Shown here in pieces: positions 1 through 11,091 of a stretch of DNA of 64,000 bases. Location: the NCBI RefSeq assembly GCF_932294415.1, contig NC_065535.1, positions 13,969,282-14,033,281 on the forward strand. The letters run 5' to 3'. Each line of letters starts with the position of its first letter. The stretch's first letter is position 1. The notes under the pieces were generated by a model. It searched no databases. It was not told where the DNA came from and worked only from the letters and a program-made list of their open reading frames with translations. Source of the DNA: Quercus robur (taxonomy: Eukaryota; Streptophyta; Magnoliopsida; Fagales; Fagaceae). The position numbers and the translations under genes were made by a program.

Positions 1-1043
1 GGAGAGGAGGATTCTAGGTTTGTGGACAAGTACACAGGTGAATGCTCGGTAGAGAGAGATTTTAGAGGAACAAAGAATGAAAAGTGAGAAGATGAATTAT
101 GATGAACTATTTATAGGAACCAAGGGAAGTGAGCATCGGTTAATGAGCAATAATTAGTATTAATTGGTAATGATAAAGTAAAAAGGGGTGGCCTTAGAAA
201 TACCCAGAGTGACCAACACGAGTGCCTCGGTTTGTGAATCGACAGGTAATAATGACGGTAGAACCAGAAGGTCTGAAGCAACGTGCCTTTTGAGAAACGC
301 ATTAATGGATCACTGTAACTACCCAAAACGCACCCGTTGGATTTCTCGAGCACACTGCTGCCTCTTTGGCTCCTTGATTCGTCCCCGGGAGCCGTGGACG
401 AATTAAGGGGCGGCTATTGTATGGCACCTAACATCCAAGTCCATTTGGGCCTTGGGCCATGGATTGATAATATGGGCCGGGGGTCCAACCTCCGCACCAC
501 TAAGAATCCCGTCCCAAGCCCACAATAACTACGAGTCTAAGCTGGGTGTTGTCTAGATACTTGAAAAGCGGATTGCGGATGCCTCGCTCACATACTGCTC
601 GAAAAATCATCCCCGGACGATATACACATGCTCAGTCATATATCCGTTTGAGTGCTCGGAAGAACCCTAGGAAACTCCGCTGCCGAACATATTTGCTGCA
701 GTGGGAACCATTTCCAAAGCCACTCATACCTAAACATCCACTTAAATTTATCAATATTGGACCTCTCTTTGCACTAGTTAAAAGGATAATGATGATCACC
801 CCATTAACAATGGGTTATAAATAGGAGAAACTAATGAAGAGAAGGGGGATGCAATTTTGTGAGGAGAAAGGAGAGAGAAAGAGAGGGTCTGAGAGGAAGA
901 AAACGTAGAGAAATAGAGAAAAGTGATCTCATTGGGTCTCTACGCATAAAACAACCTAAAGTAGGATACCCAGACCCACCATACAAATAAGTTGTGAGCC
1001 CAAATAGCAGTTTGACCCAGCAATCCCGTCTTTGGTGCGCACA
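1..1043. mobile_element. 3' part of an LTR, probably Ty3-type, cut by the window edge
   Basis: The stretch stops exactly where homology to block copy 2 begins: copy 2 reads gcacagtaacaata near 46117, here gcgcacaataacaata. It is therefore an insertion next to copy 1 that copy 2 lacks. It has LTR hallmarks: a TATA-like ttataaatag at about 814-823, a purine-rich leader after it (830-930), and a CA-ending terminus at 1041-1043. No convincing ORF is present. The left boundary and the matching target-site duplication lie outside the window, so the class is inferred. Confidence 0.45.
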
Positions 1044-1089
1044 ATAACAATAAATACTATGCTTAAGATTTTAGATTATTAAGAGTTTA

Positions 1090-1094
<5 letters not shown>

Positions 1095-1129
<35 letters not shown>
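1095..1129. repeat. (AT)n microsatellite
   Basis: Uninterrupted alternating AT run; the copy-2 counterpart near 46170 is much shorter. Confidence 0.9.
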
Positions 1130-1132
<3 letters not shown>

Positions 1133-1220
1133 AATAAATTTGAATTTATAATAGGTTCTTTCAACCCAAATATGGTTGTTTTTTTTTTTTTTTTTTAATT
1201 TTATTATTATTTATATAAGT

Positions 1221-1863
1221 GCACAAAAATAGATCGAAGTGAACCAAAATGGATCATAGTGGTCCGAATGGACCGAATTGGACCAAATGGAACAAAGTGG
1301 ACCGAATAAGAGCAAAGTGGACCGAATAAAAATGAATGGATAGATTAGGACCAAAGTGGACAAAGTGGACCGAATATGATTGAAGTGGGCAGACTAGACC
1401 GAATAGGACCAATGTTGACTGAATAGTACTGAAGTGGATAGAATGGACCAAATAGAACCAAAGTGGACAAAATGTACCGAATAGGACCATAGTGGACCAA
1501 ATGGTCCGAATAGGACTAAAGTGGATAGAATGGACCAAATAGGATCAAAAAGAACCAAAGTGTATAGAATGAACCGAATAGGACCAAATTTGACCGAATA
1601 GGACGAAAGTAAACCGAATGAACCGAATAAGACCAATATAGACCGAATATGACCGAAGTGGACAGAATAGGACTAATGTGGATCGAAATGGACCACATAG
1701 GACCAAAGTGGACAATATAAGACTGAATTGACTAAAGTGGACCGAACAAACGTTAGTGGATAGAATGGATTAAATAGGACCAAATGGACCGAATGAGACC
1801 AAATTGGATTGAAGATGACATAATGGACCGAATAGAACCAATGTGGACCGAATAAGACTTTTA
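1221..1863. repeat. Degenerate GGACCGAAT / GGACCAAAGT array, copy 1
   Basis: About 640 bp made almost only of variants of a ~10-12 bp word, with ggaccgaata and ggaccaaagt alternating in loose pairs of ~22 bp. The phase wanders, so it is not a strict tandem array. It is preserved in the second block at 46248-46862. The minus strand gives several 60-94 aa ORFs rich in F, S, L, W and Y; these are by-products of the repeat and not genes. Reverse-complement words (ggtccattcggtcc type) recur near the right ends of both blocks. Confidence 0.8.
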
Positions 1864-1964
1864 AATACTTATCATTTTTATTGCATTTTTAGGGCTCATA
1901 TTTTTGATTTCTAATGTCTATTTTCTTTGTATTTTTAACTCAAAACTAAAGAGCTTAGCCCAGA

Positions 1965-3061
1965 TGAAAGTTCAAAAACGTGTACAAAAACACTTTTGAA
2001 CGTTTAGACCCCCAAAAACCAATTTAATCAACACACGCAATATGTTAAACAATAGTGTGCGGAAACATAACATATGCTATAACATGGTATTGATTAAACA
2101 ACTATCTAAGCCACAACAAAATAAACCACAGCAGATAATGTAAAGGCAGAGATAGAGAGGAAGGAAGATGCAAACACAGCGATAACACCAGATATGTTAT
2201 CGAAGAGGAAACCGAAGACCTCGGCGAAAAACCTCTCCGCCGCCCTCCAAGCGGTAATCAATCCACTAGAAAATACAGTTGGGATACAAGGACAGCAATA
2301 GACCCTCCAAGCCTAATCTACCCAATGCACCTAAGCCCTCCAAGCTTCTTGCTCCAACGAGGTTGCGCCGAACCTTTTTCTTTTCTAGCTTTCCGGATTC
2401 CGCTACTACACCGTAGCATCAACCAATGAATATTGGCTCCTTCCTAACTGCTTCCCAGAACTCCAAACGTCTGTCTCACAGAGATGATAATGGTGAGAAC
2501 CAGGTTTGGTATAAAGCCCTCTCAAGGATTTGACAATGGAGAGGAAGAGAGTGAGGGAATTTGATGAGACTCTAAGGTAGAGATTGTGGGTGAAACAATC
2601 TGGTTTTTCTTTAGGGTTTCTCTCTCAAAATTCTCTCTGGAAGCTCTCTTTCAATCGTGGGTTAAAAGGGTATTTATACTGAAGAGAAGTGGAATGCGAA
2701 ACGTCAGGTTTTTCCAAAACAGGGGTGGCTCGCGGCTTGACTAAGTCGCGAGTTCCAGTCGCGAGTTAACCGTATGGCCAGTTGTCCTGTTTTGTCCTGT
2801 AGTGCTCCAGCTAGCATGACTGTTCATCTTCCAGCATGCTTGGCACGTGTGCAGATTCTGGCGGGTTGAAGCCGCGAGTCCAGTCGCGAGTCCCAGCCGC
2901 GACTCTCTGTTTTCTTGCACACTCTTGAGCAATCTTCACACTATCTCACTCACTACCCTTACAACAATCCCACCTAAATACAGGGTTACTAAATGCTGAA
3001 TTACAAGCAAATTTGGCACGGAATAAAGCCAATTAGATGGTTGAATAAATTCAACCTTACA
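1965..3061 (-). repeat. 3' LTR (by transcription direction) of the gag-only element
   Basis: 1097 bp, beginning TGAAAGTTC and ending CCTTACA on the + strand. It is nearly identical to 7368-8477. A 63-aa minus-strand ORF at 2741-2932 recurs at 8157-8348 only because the LTRs are duplicates. Its CGCGAG words near 2730-2900 echo the internal CGCGA-rich tract. Confidence 0.93.
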
Positions 3062-3075
3062 ATCTCCCCCTTTGG
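3062..3075 (-). other. Polypurine tract
   Basis: Directly inside the LTR, the minus strand reads ccaaagggggagat. This is the usual plus-strand priming site upstream of a 3' LTR and confirms the minus orientation. Confidence 0.75.
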
Positions 3076-6000
3076 CTATTCCGTGACAAAACCCTAAAAC
3101 AGACTCTAGACTTAACATGTGAGTTGGGAACAGTTGATCAAAACTCACTCACACCTAATTCTAGAAGCTGTGAAGCACTTGAATCATATGAACATAAACT
3201 CCTGAAACACAACAATACACCATGATCATTGTAAGCAGAAAATTATTAATGCATATGAAACAGGCAAAAAGAGATCAAGCATAAGATGGAGTTAATGAAC
3301 AAACCATGGCTTGATCAACCAAGTGAACACCACAAAGTAGTGATCACAGTGTTCATTCACACTTGGAATGAACACAAAGACATACAAGTTAACAAGCACA
3401 AGGCAAGACACTTGTATGCTCAACACTCAACCAATGCATAGCTCACATGGCATATGCATCTAGGAACAATCCTACAAGGGCACAAGAGTGACAGTACATA
3501 AACCAAAATGTAGAACATTTAGATTAAGGTACTGATTTCAACATAGCATAAAGGCTGCACTTAAGCATGGTACATACCATAAAGCCTACAAACTATGCAT
3601 AAAACATAAACCCTCAAAGCTTACAAAAGCATATGGGTACAAACCACAAAATACTGAATATAAACTTAAACAATATAAATTAAAAGTGCTTAAAGTTTCT
3701 CCCCTTCAAAATGATGAGAAGCTGTGATGCACTTGGAATATATATACTTGTAACCTGAAACACTTGCACAAAACACATTAGACCCTCAAGGTAAAGCAAG
3801 TAATAAAGAACAAGTATAATATAACAAGTATAGAAATGGCTATAATGATCACATAGCAAAGCAAATGATCATCTGAACATGCATTCAAAGAAGCATAATA
3901 GCATAGGGATATATGCATGTCCAAAGCACAAACATGATGCAATGAGAACAACAAAGCATAACTCAAAGCACCATAAAGCCAACATGAAAACAAAAAGAAC
4001 AAGGTTTTCTAGTTAACACAATGTCTTCTCCCCCTTGGTATATGCATCTCCCCTATGGAATATCTCTCCCCCTACAAATGTGCATGAGAAATAGAATTTC
4101 TCCCCCTAAGGATGTGCACAAGAGTCATATAGAAATGACAAAATACTCCGAAACATACTCTAGAGTATACTCTCCCCCTTTTTGTCAGGAATAGACAAAG
4201 GGTCAAGAAGAAACGAGGGCAAGAGATGAAGGTATGAACAATGCTAATGATGCATGAGGGGTGCAAGATGAATGAGAAAATGAAGTTCAAACCTAAGACA
4301 AAGTAACATGCTACAAAGCATAAGGTAAGCATGACATGCTAGGATGAAGAAAAAAAAAGGTAAAGACCAATGCATGACAAGGATAACAAAAGTGTGTGCA
4401 AGAGGTGACTAAGTGCAATGCATGACCAATGCATGAAAAATGCACATGTGGGGCAAAGTGTGCAAAATACACAACAAATGAACCAAACATGTTCCTAATG
4501 AGGAAACATGAGAAACCCCAAAGTTTGGTACTCATCGGAGTCCAAACAAGCGAGAAAATGTCTAAGAGGCATTTTATCAAACACCTAGCATGCACACTAT
4601 AAACAAAAATGTGAAACAATGCATGAACATCATGAAAACCACCCTTAATACATGTTCTTTTTGCCACAAGGGGCCAACATCCAATGCATATCAACAAAAG
4701 AAACCAATCCCATAAAGAAATTTGACAAAAATTAAGTTTTCCCAACCCCAATTATAAAAATCCCAACCAAGAGCACAAAACTCTCCAAAACATAATCCAA
4801 TGATCAAAAATAATGAAAAGAATTTATAATTACCTTAGAAATGTTAATGGAATGAAAAACCATTCAAATTGGTTGGATTTTGATGTAAAAATATTGAAAG
4901 AGGGGTTTTAGAGAGGATGTGAGAGGTTTAAAACAAGTATCCCACAAAAAGCCCTTTAAAAAGCTGTTTCTGGGCGTTTCGCGACTGGGCGAGTCGCGAG
5001 GTTCAGTCGCGAGCAAGCCGCGAGCCGCGAGTTTCAGCCGCGAGCCGCGAGTTTCAGCCGCGAAAATCTTCGCGAGTCGCGAGTGAGCCGCGAGCAAGCC
5101 GCGAGTGAGTCGCCAAAAGCTTCTGGATGAGCTCGCGACTGGGGTTTCGCGACTGGCGAGTCGCCAGCTGAGCCGCGAAAAACTCTGACACCTGTTTTTC
5201 AATTCAGACATGTTTAAACATTGAAAAACAAAGTAAGCACTAAACATAAACACAAAAAGTGATAAAAATCACTTCCAAAAACATATAAAATGATCAAAAA
5301 TCTTTTTGGATTGAACCATATATGATTGAGCACACACACATCACATTTAGACAAGTACAATCTAACAAATGAATGAGACATTCATAGAACATTAGGCATG
5401 TGTGTTGTGTGTGTGTATCAAATGTGGAATAGTCCTTAGTCTAGAGTGAAGCTTCAATGATCAATTCAATCAAGTCATACACAACTAGTGCTAAGTCAAG
5501 TGGTCTATCTCAATTATAGAAATGAACATATATGACCTCCCACAAGAAAATGATTACATATGATGAAGCTTTTCATTTGGCTTCTTTACAATTCATAACA
5601 TTTGATCATTTTGAATCAAAACATCTCATTTTGAGATCGATGCCTGAAATTTGTGATATTTCAATTTGATGAACAAGCCTTTGGCTTTTTGGGCATCATA
5701 CAATTTCATTTAAGTCGCTTTCCCTTTTTTCCTAGTCGAATACTAGTATGTGCGGCGGCTTTTGCAGCTCATTATCTCTTTTCATTTTGAGATTTACATT
5801 TATTGAGCTCTTTAAGCAATAAAAATAAAAGAGTGGGAAGAGATATAAGTACAAGTCTACGCAAGTATCAAAACCAACATGACTATTGACAAATCATTCA
5901 TGACAAGCTTGAAGATCGATTTACAACAATCACACAAAGATGTCAAGATTTTTCCCACAAAGATATAAGTGCAAAAATAACAAGCTAAACTCGTAAATGC

Positions 6001-6268
6001 ACAAAGCCATTTGTACAAAGGTACAAGGCCAAACTCACATGTGATATGTGCTCAAACATATACGATCAAACTTTTTGAATTTTTCACTTTTTATGTGGTT
6101 TTGGATTTTTTACTCACACAAAACTGAAATATAAAAGTAAGATAAAAAACAAAACAATGCATATAAATGAATGCAAGATGCACAAAATGCATGAAGATAA
6201 GACATTTAATGCATGAAGGGTCCTACAAAGATCGAAAGAATTAGATCAAGGACCAAAAGAGCAAAAGC
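3076..6268 (-). other. Non-coding internal region of the gag-only element
   Basis: About 3.2 kb without a recognisable protein domain, where an autonomous Copia element would carry pol. It has repeated tctcccc-type tracts (4028-4190) and short unrelated ORFs (for example 146 aa at 4311-4751, minus) with no motif I know. It also holds the CGCGA-rich tract at 4976-5185. Confidence 0.7.
4976..5185. repeat. CGCGA-rich repeat tract inside the retrotransposon
   Basis: In about 210 bp the word CGCGA occurs about 15 times, mostly as gtcgcgag and gccgcgag, separated by short spacers such as tttcag. This contrasts sharply with the AT-rich, CpG-poor surroundings. The same words occur in both LTRs (2730-2900 and 8140-8315) and, decayed, in the related LTR at 37719-38847. 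Confidence 0.85.
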
Positions 6269-7291
6269 TCAACCATAGGAACCCTTCCTCATCCAAACAG
6301 AACGATTGTTTGGAATGAGTGTCTCAAGAGAAGTGAGACGAGGGTTGGAAGAATGAGAACCGGAGATGCACATAGTCAAGGAGTTAAGAGCATTAAACAT
6401 TTTCTTTAACAACATGCTATTATCACTCAAAACCGGTTTACTCTTTTTAGCACAACTTCCAAAAAGCTCAAGTTTTTCTTTTCTTTTGATTCTTTTAAAA
6501 GCATGAAACTTAGAGCATTGAGGTCTTACATGACCAAAGACACCACAATGGTGACACACAATGTGTTTAGGTCTACTAAGCTTTTTGGGAAGGGATCTAG
6601 CAATATGGTTTTGTTCCCTCTTCAACTTATGACATTGAGGTCTTATATGACCAATCACACCACAATGGTGGCAAGTTGGAACAAACTTAGATCCATCCAA
6701 AGCCTTAGGTTGAGATCTAAACAGAAGCTTTGACATAACAGCCTTTCTCTCCACCTTTTGATTTCTTTTATGTGGAGGAATGTACACCGATTTGTCCTTT
6801 AAGGTAGAACACACACTAGGCACAAAATCGGGTACCACAACATGATTGCAACAAACATTATCATCCTTTTTAACAATAGGTTCAGCAATCAAACACTTGG
6901 CATGCATCTTAAGAGATTCATTTTCACATTTAAGATCATCAACAAGTTTGTTAGACAAAACTAGTTTAGCATCCAAGTCCATATTCAAACATTCAAACTC
7001 TTTTAGCTTTTCAAGAGAAATTTCAGCAAGTTTTTTATATTTCTCAACCAATTTGTTGGATTCATTGAGCTTAGCAATCAAATCATCCTTTTCACAAAAT
7101 AACTTGCTCAAATTCTTTTGAAACTTCTTAGCATTTTTCTTGAAGAGTTTGTCAACAACACCCATAGATTCAAATAACATGTCATCACACTTATGAGGAT
7201 TAACACTCATAGAGGCATTTTCACAAACACGTGGCATGTTACATTCATCACCAACCAAATCATGCAAAGAGTCATACAAAGCACAATCCAT
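6269..7291 (-). CDS. gag: Truncated Copia-type gag with tandem CCHC zinc knuckles
   Basis: A 340-aa reading frame starting at the methionine of MDCALYDSLH (7291-7289). An upstream in-frame ATG at 7396 lies inside the LTR and before the primer-binding site, so I do not use it. Residues ~45-130 are charged and heptad-like (coiled-coil character). Two nucleic-acid-binding knuckles follow: CHHCGVIGHIRPQC (~207-220) and CHHCGVFGHVRPQC (~246-259), both CX2CX4HX4C. The N-terminal gag domain common in Copia elements (UBN2 type) is not recognisable, and the frame stops where protease would begin. Family knowledge: gag packages element RNA into virus-like particles. That this shortened form still packages RNA is inference. 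It is the sole coding region of the element. Confidence 0.8.
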   Translation of the reverse strand: MDCALYDSLHDLVGDECNMPRVCENASMSVNPHKCDDMLFESMGVVDKLFKKNAKKFQKNLSKLFCEKDDLIAKLNESNKLVEKYKKLAEISLEKLKEFECLNMDLDAKLVLSNKLVDDLKCENESLKMHAKCLIAEPIVKKDDNVCCNHVVVPDFVPSVCSTLKDKSVYIPPHKRNQKVERKAVMSKLLFRSQPKALDGSKFVPTCHHCGVIGHIRPQCHKLKREQNHIARSLPKKLSRPKHIVCHHCGVFGHVRPQCSKFHAFKRIKRKEKLELFGSCAKKSKPVLSDNSMLLKKMFNALNSLTMCISGSHSSNPRLTSLETLIPNNRSVWMRKGSYG

Positions 7292-7353
7292 GGCAAATAA
7301 ACACAAGGGGTCAAGGATCACACTTAGGTATTTAAACCACAACAAGTGTACCC

Positions 7354-7366
7354 GCTCTGATACCAA
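7354..7366 (-). other. Primer-binding site for initiator tRNA-Met
   Basis: One base inside the LTR the minus strand reads TTGGTATCAGAGC. It contains TGGTATCAGAGC, the standard complement of the 3' end of initiator tRNA-Met used by many plant retroelements. Confidence 0.9.
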
Positions 7367-7367
7367 T

Positions 7368-8477
7368 TGAAAGTTCAAAAACGTGTACAAAAACACTTTT
7401 GAACGTTTAGACCCCCAAAAACCAATTTAATCAACACACGCAATATGTTAAACAATAGTGTGCGGAAACATAACATATGCTATAACATGGTATTGATTAA
7501 ACAACTATCTAAGCCACAACAAAATAAACCACAGCAGATAATGTAAAGGCAGAGATAGAGAGGAAGGAAGATGCAAACATAGCGATAACACCAGATATGT
7601 TATCGAAGAGGAAACCGAAGACCTCGGCGAAAAACCTCTCCGCCGCCCTCCAAGCGGTAATCAATCCACTAGAAAATACAGTTGGGATACAAGGACAGCA
7701 ATAGACCCTCCAAGCCTAATCTACCCAATGCACCTAAGCCCTCCAAGCTTCTTGCTCCAACGAGGTTGCGCCGAACCTTTTTCTTTTCTAGCTTTCCGGA
7801 TTCCGCTACTACACCGTAGCATCAACCAATGAATATTGGCTCCTTCCTAACTGCTTCCCAGAACTCCAAACGTCTGTCTCACAGAGATGATAATGGTGAG
7901 AACCAGGTTTGGTATAAAGCCCTCTCAAGGATTTGACAATGGAGAGGAAGAGAGTGAGGGAATTTGATGAGACTCTAAGGTAGAGATTGTGGGTGAAACA
8001 ATCTGGTTTTTCTTTAGGGTTTCTCTCTCAAAATTCTCTCTGGAAGCTCTCTTTCAATCGTGGGTTAAAAGGGTATTTATACTGAAGAGAAGTGGAATGC
8101 GAAACGTCAGGTTTTTCCAAAACAGGGGTGGCTCGCGGCTTGACCTCGCGGCTTGACTAAGTCGCGAGTTCCAGTCGCGAGTTAACCGTATGGCCAGTTG
8201 TCCTGTTTTGTCCTGTAGTGCTCCAGCTAGCATGACTGTTCATCTTCCAGCATGCTTGGCACGTGTGCAGATTCTGGCGGGTTGAAGCCGCGAGTCCAGT
8301 CGCGAGTCCCAGCCGCGACTCTCTGTTTTCTTGCACACTCTTGAGCAATCTTCACACTATCTCACTCACTACCCTTACAACAATCCCACCTAAATACAGG
8401 GTTACTAAATGCTGAATTACAAGCAAATTTGGCACGGAATAAAGCCAATTAGATGGTTGAATAAATTCAACCTTACA
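7368..8477 (-). repeat. 5' LTR (by transcription direction) of the gag-only element
   Basis: 1110 bp. It differs from the other LTR by c to t at about 7580 and by an extra 13 bp near 8141-8153, a duplication of a ctcgcggcttgac-type unit. That accounts exactly for the length difference (1110 versus 1097). Confidence 0.93.
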
Positions 8478-8482
8478 CCAGA

Positions 8483-8983
8483 TATAATAAAATTTCATAC
8501 TTTTCAACCCAAAAATTAAGAAAAGAAATTGAATTTTTGCACTAAACTTGAAAAGGAAATCTACCAAAAAAAAAAAAAAAATTTAAGGATTAATTAGTCT
8601 AAAATGGACTTAAGGGAATTGAAATTGACCGAGTGAACCAAATTGAACCAAAGTAGACCTAACTAGATCGAATATAAATTGTTTAATTTTTAGGGAGAAC
8701 AAATTATCTTCAAAAAATTTAGAGAAAAAATTATACATTATATTACAATACAAAATAACTATTTATTCTCACGCATTACGTGGGTCTGCGACTAGTAGTG
8801 TATTAATTTTCAAACAGTAGCCCCCATCAAGCACACTAAAACTAACTAAAAGATCTCAGTGTATTTAATTTTCAAACATGGTAGCCCCCATCAAGCACAC
8901 TAAAACTAGCTAAAAGATCTCAGTTGCATGTGGCTTAGTATTTCGGCGAAAGTGGTGAAATTATATATATATATATATATATA
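8483..8983. repeat. Shared spacer with Helitron-like 3' end and dispersed repeat
   Basis: Equivalent to 46962-47492 in copy 2. It contains a possible Helitron terminus: stem CACG (8770-8773) / CGTG (8779-8782), a nine-base spacer, then CTAG (8792-8795). The copy-2 counterpart ends CTAA. Next come two partial copies of a ~70-bp unit (8801-8950) with a core like gcccccatcaagcacact, which recurs at 47290-47420 and 59990-60300. A short (AT)n run ends it. Confidence 0.5.
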
Positions 8984-9249
8984 GGCGTAAATGCACTTTT
9001 AGTCCCTACACTTTGGCTTTTTTCCATTTTGGTTCCTACATTTTTATTTTACCACTTTTAGTCCCTAAACCAATTAACGCGTGACATTTAAGTTCTTACC
9101 GTCACCCAACTAACAGAAGAAGCTGATGTGGCTAACGACACATTAAAATAATAATTAAAAAATCTATTTTGGCATTAAAAAATGCCACATCAACATCTAA
9201 ATTAAAAAAATTAATTTATTAATTTTAATTAAATAAAAAATTGAAAACA

Positions 9250-10850
9250 AGGGATAATTACACATAACCTACCTATGGTTTGGGCGAAAATCACTTTGCC
9301 TACCCATGATTTGAAAAGTATCACTTAACCCACTTGTGGTATGTTCCGTTTATTTTCCGTAACCCACCTCTATTAAAATCAGGGGTAAATAGGTATTGTT
9401 GCTCAAATTTTATGTCTCTCTCCTCCCCTAACAAAAAATAGAGCAAAAATGCAAGAAAAACAAGATCAAAAAGTGGTATTTGTCTCTCTCTCCATTCACA
9501 CAAATTTTAAACATGAAGAACATGAAGAACGTACCCAAAAAAAATAAAAAGCCTAAGCCCCATTGCCTCTCTCACTCCTATTTTCTTAGAACCCAAACAA
9601 TTCACAAACTAATTTTCATACTCTTTTCCTTTCTCAACAATTAAATAAACCAAACCACACACCAAAACAACAAAATAAATTACACTCCACCTTAAGTTTC
9701 AGCTCTCAAAGTCCCACATTGCAAAACAATCTAAAAACCCCATCCCCCCAAATACCCATTTTTCTCTTCTTTTATTTCCCCCATTTTCCCACCACCCAAA
9801 CACAACACAAACTAATCTTCATGAGCCTCCTCAATGAGCTCCTCGACCTGGCCACAACCGAGCTTCTTCTCGATGAGCTTCTTCTCTATTTCTCTCGGTT
9901 CAAATGCTTGAAGGCTGCAGTGACAGTAGAAGCAAGGGATGATGGTGGCAGGGGTAGGAAGACGGTGACAACAACGGTGGCAGCAACGGTGGCTTGAATA
10001 TTTTTCATTTTTGGGTTTTCGTTTCACTTGTCGTGGTTGTCGATGGTGGGCTTTACTCGCCATGGGTTGTGGACTGTGGGTGGGGGACTTTGCTCGTCGG
10101 TAGTTGCTGGGTGTTGGGGTGGCTTTGGATGTTGGTTTGGTGGTTGTTTGGTTGTTGGTTTGATTGGTGGATGTTTGAGGCAGTGGGTCTTTGGGTGGCG
10201 GTTTTGGGTGGCACAGAACAATACTGGGATATCAGGGCCCTATAGCTACTCTATCTCTCGGGTTCAGACTTCAAAGAAAAGGTCCAGTTTTAATAAGAGT
10301 GGTGGCTTTGGGCTTAAATGGTCGTGCTAGTGAAGGAAATGCAGCCGTTTTGGTAGAGAAGAACAAGTTGAAGGAAATGAGAGAAGAGTCAAAGTCACCC
10401 TCATCCTCATCAACATCATTTTCTGTTCAGGATCTCCTTTAGTGATGTAAGCTGCACTAAACCCACAAATGAGATGAGAACAGACACAAAATTTGAAACC
10501 CTAAATTGAGAACCGACACAAATACCTTGATTTTCTTTACCGAAACTACCTTCCCTAGCTTCAATGTTGCGAAAATTGTGTTTTCTCCCTCTCCAGACAC
10601 TCCAAACCACAAAGAACATGTTGATCTCACCACAAGTCTCTTTCTTGAAATGTTTCCAAGTTTTGGGTGTTTTGATTCGCGTTATGTTGTGTTTTGGGGT
10701 TAAGAGGTGTTTTTGTAATGGTTGAGCTTGAGGTGGGTTACGGAGATTGACGGAAACATACCACAGGTGGGTTAAGTGATACATTTCAAACCACAGGTAG
10801 GCAAAGTGATTTTTGCCCAAATTACAAGTGGGTTATGTGTAATTATCCCT
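9250..10850. mobile_element. Nested TIR element (Mutator-like, non-autonomous) in the left arm of the Pack-MULE
   Basis: Ends AGGGATAATTACACATAACC (9250) and its inverted partner at 10850 start imperfect TIRs of ~115 bp. Removing it restores the outer TIR so that it pairs with the right arm, so the nesting order is clear. A-rich flanks (gaaaaca / aaaaaca) may be a degenerate target-site duplication. The interior has no transposase. 10191-10442 (+) encodes 83 aa ending in a Ser-rich stretch and FSVQDLL, which could be another captured exon; I cannot name it. Confidence 0.75.
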
Positions 10851-11091
10851 AAAAACAAAAAATTACATGAATTGAGATCTAAGAACATAAGAACTTGTTC
10901 TTCAATGTTCTTCTTAAATCAAGAAATAAACCCAGCAACGACATCAAACCCAGAATCAAAAAGCAAATCCAGATTGAATATCAAAGACATCAAACCTAGC
11001 AACGACATCAAACCCAGAATCAAAGAGCAAATCCAAATTGAATATCAAAGACATCAAACCCAGCAACGACATCAAACCCAGATGTAAAACA

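Larger units (their letters stand above)
1965..8477 (-). mobile_element. Complete gag-only (non-autonomous) LTR retrotransposon, Copia-like
   Basis: Two LTRs (1965-3061 and 7368-8477) in TG...CA form enclose 4.3 kb. The element is flanked by a 5-bp target-site duplication ccaga (1960-1964 and 8478-8482). The second block keeps the empty site (ccaaa, near 46957). The primer-binding site next to the 7368-8477 LTR and the purine tract next to the other LTR show that it reads on the minus strand. The only recognisable product is a truncated gag with two CCHC knuckles. I see no protease, integrase, reverse transcriptase or RNase H motif in 3062-6268, so mobilisation would need a partner element. 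The LTRs differ, by my reading, by one substitution and one 13-bp tandem duplication, so insertion was recent. Confidence 0.92.

Noticed and set aside
1254..1698. Three overlapping minus-strand ORFs of 60-94 aa rich in F, S, L, W and Y
   Set aside because: They are translations of the GGACCGAAT word array and change frame between block copies.
2741..2932. 63-aa ORF repeated identically at 8157-8348
   Set aside because: The repeat is explained by the duplicate LTRs; no domain and no codon signal.
10191..10442. Named host gene captured in the nested element
   Set aside because: The 83-aa frame has a Ser-rich C-terminus but no motif specific enough to name a family.
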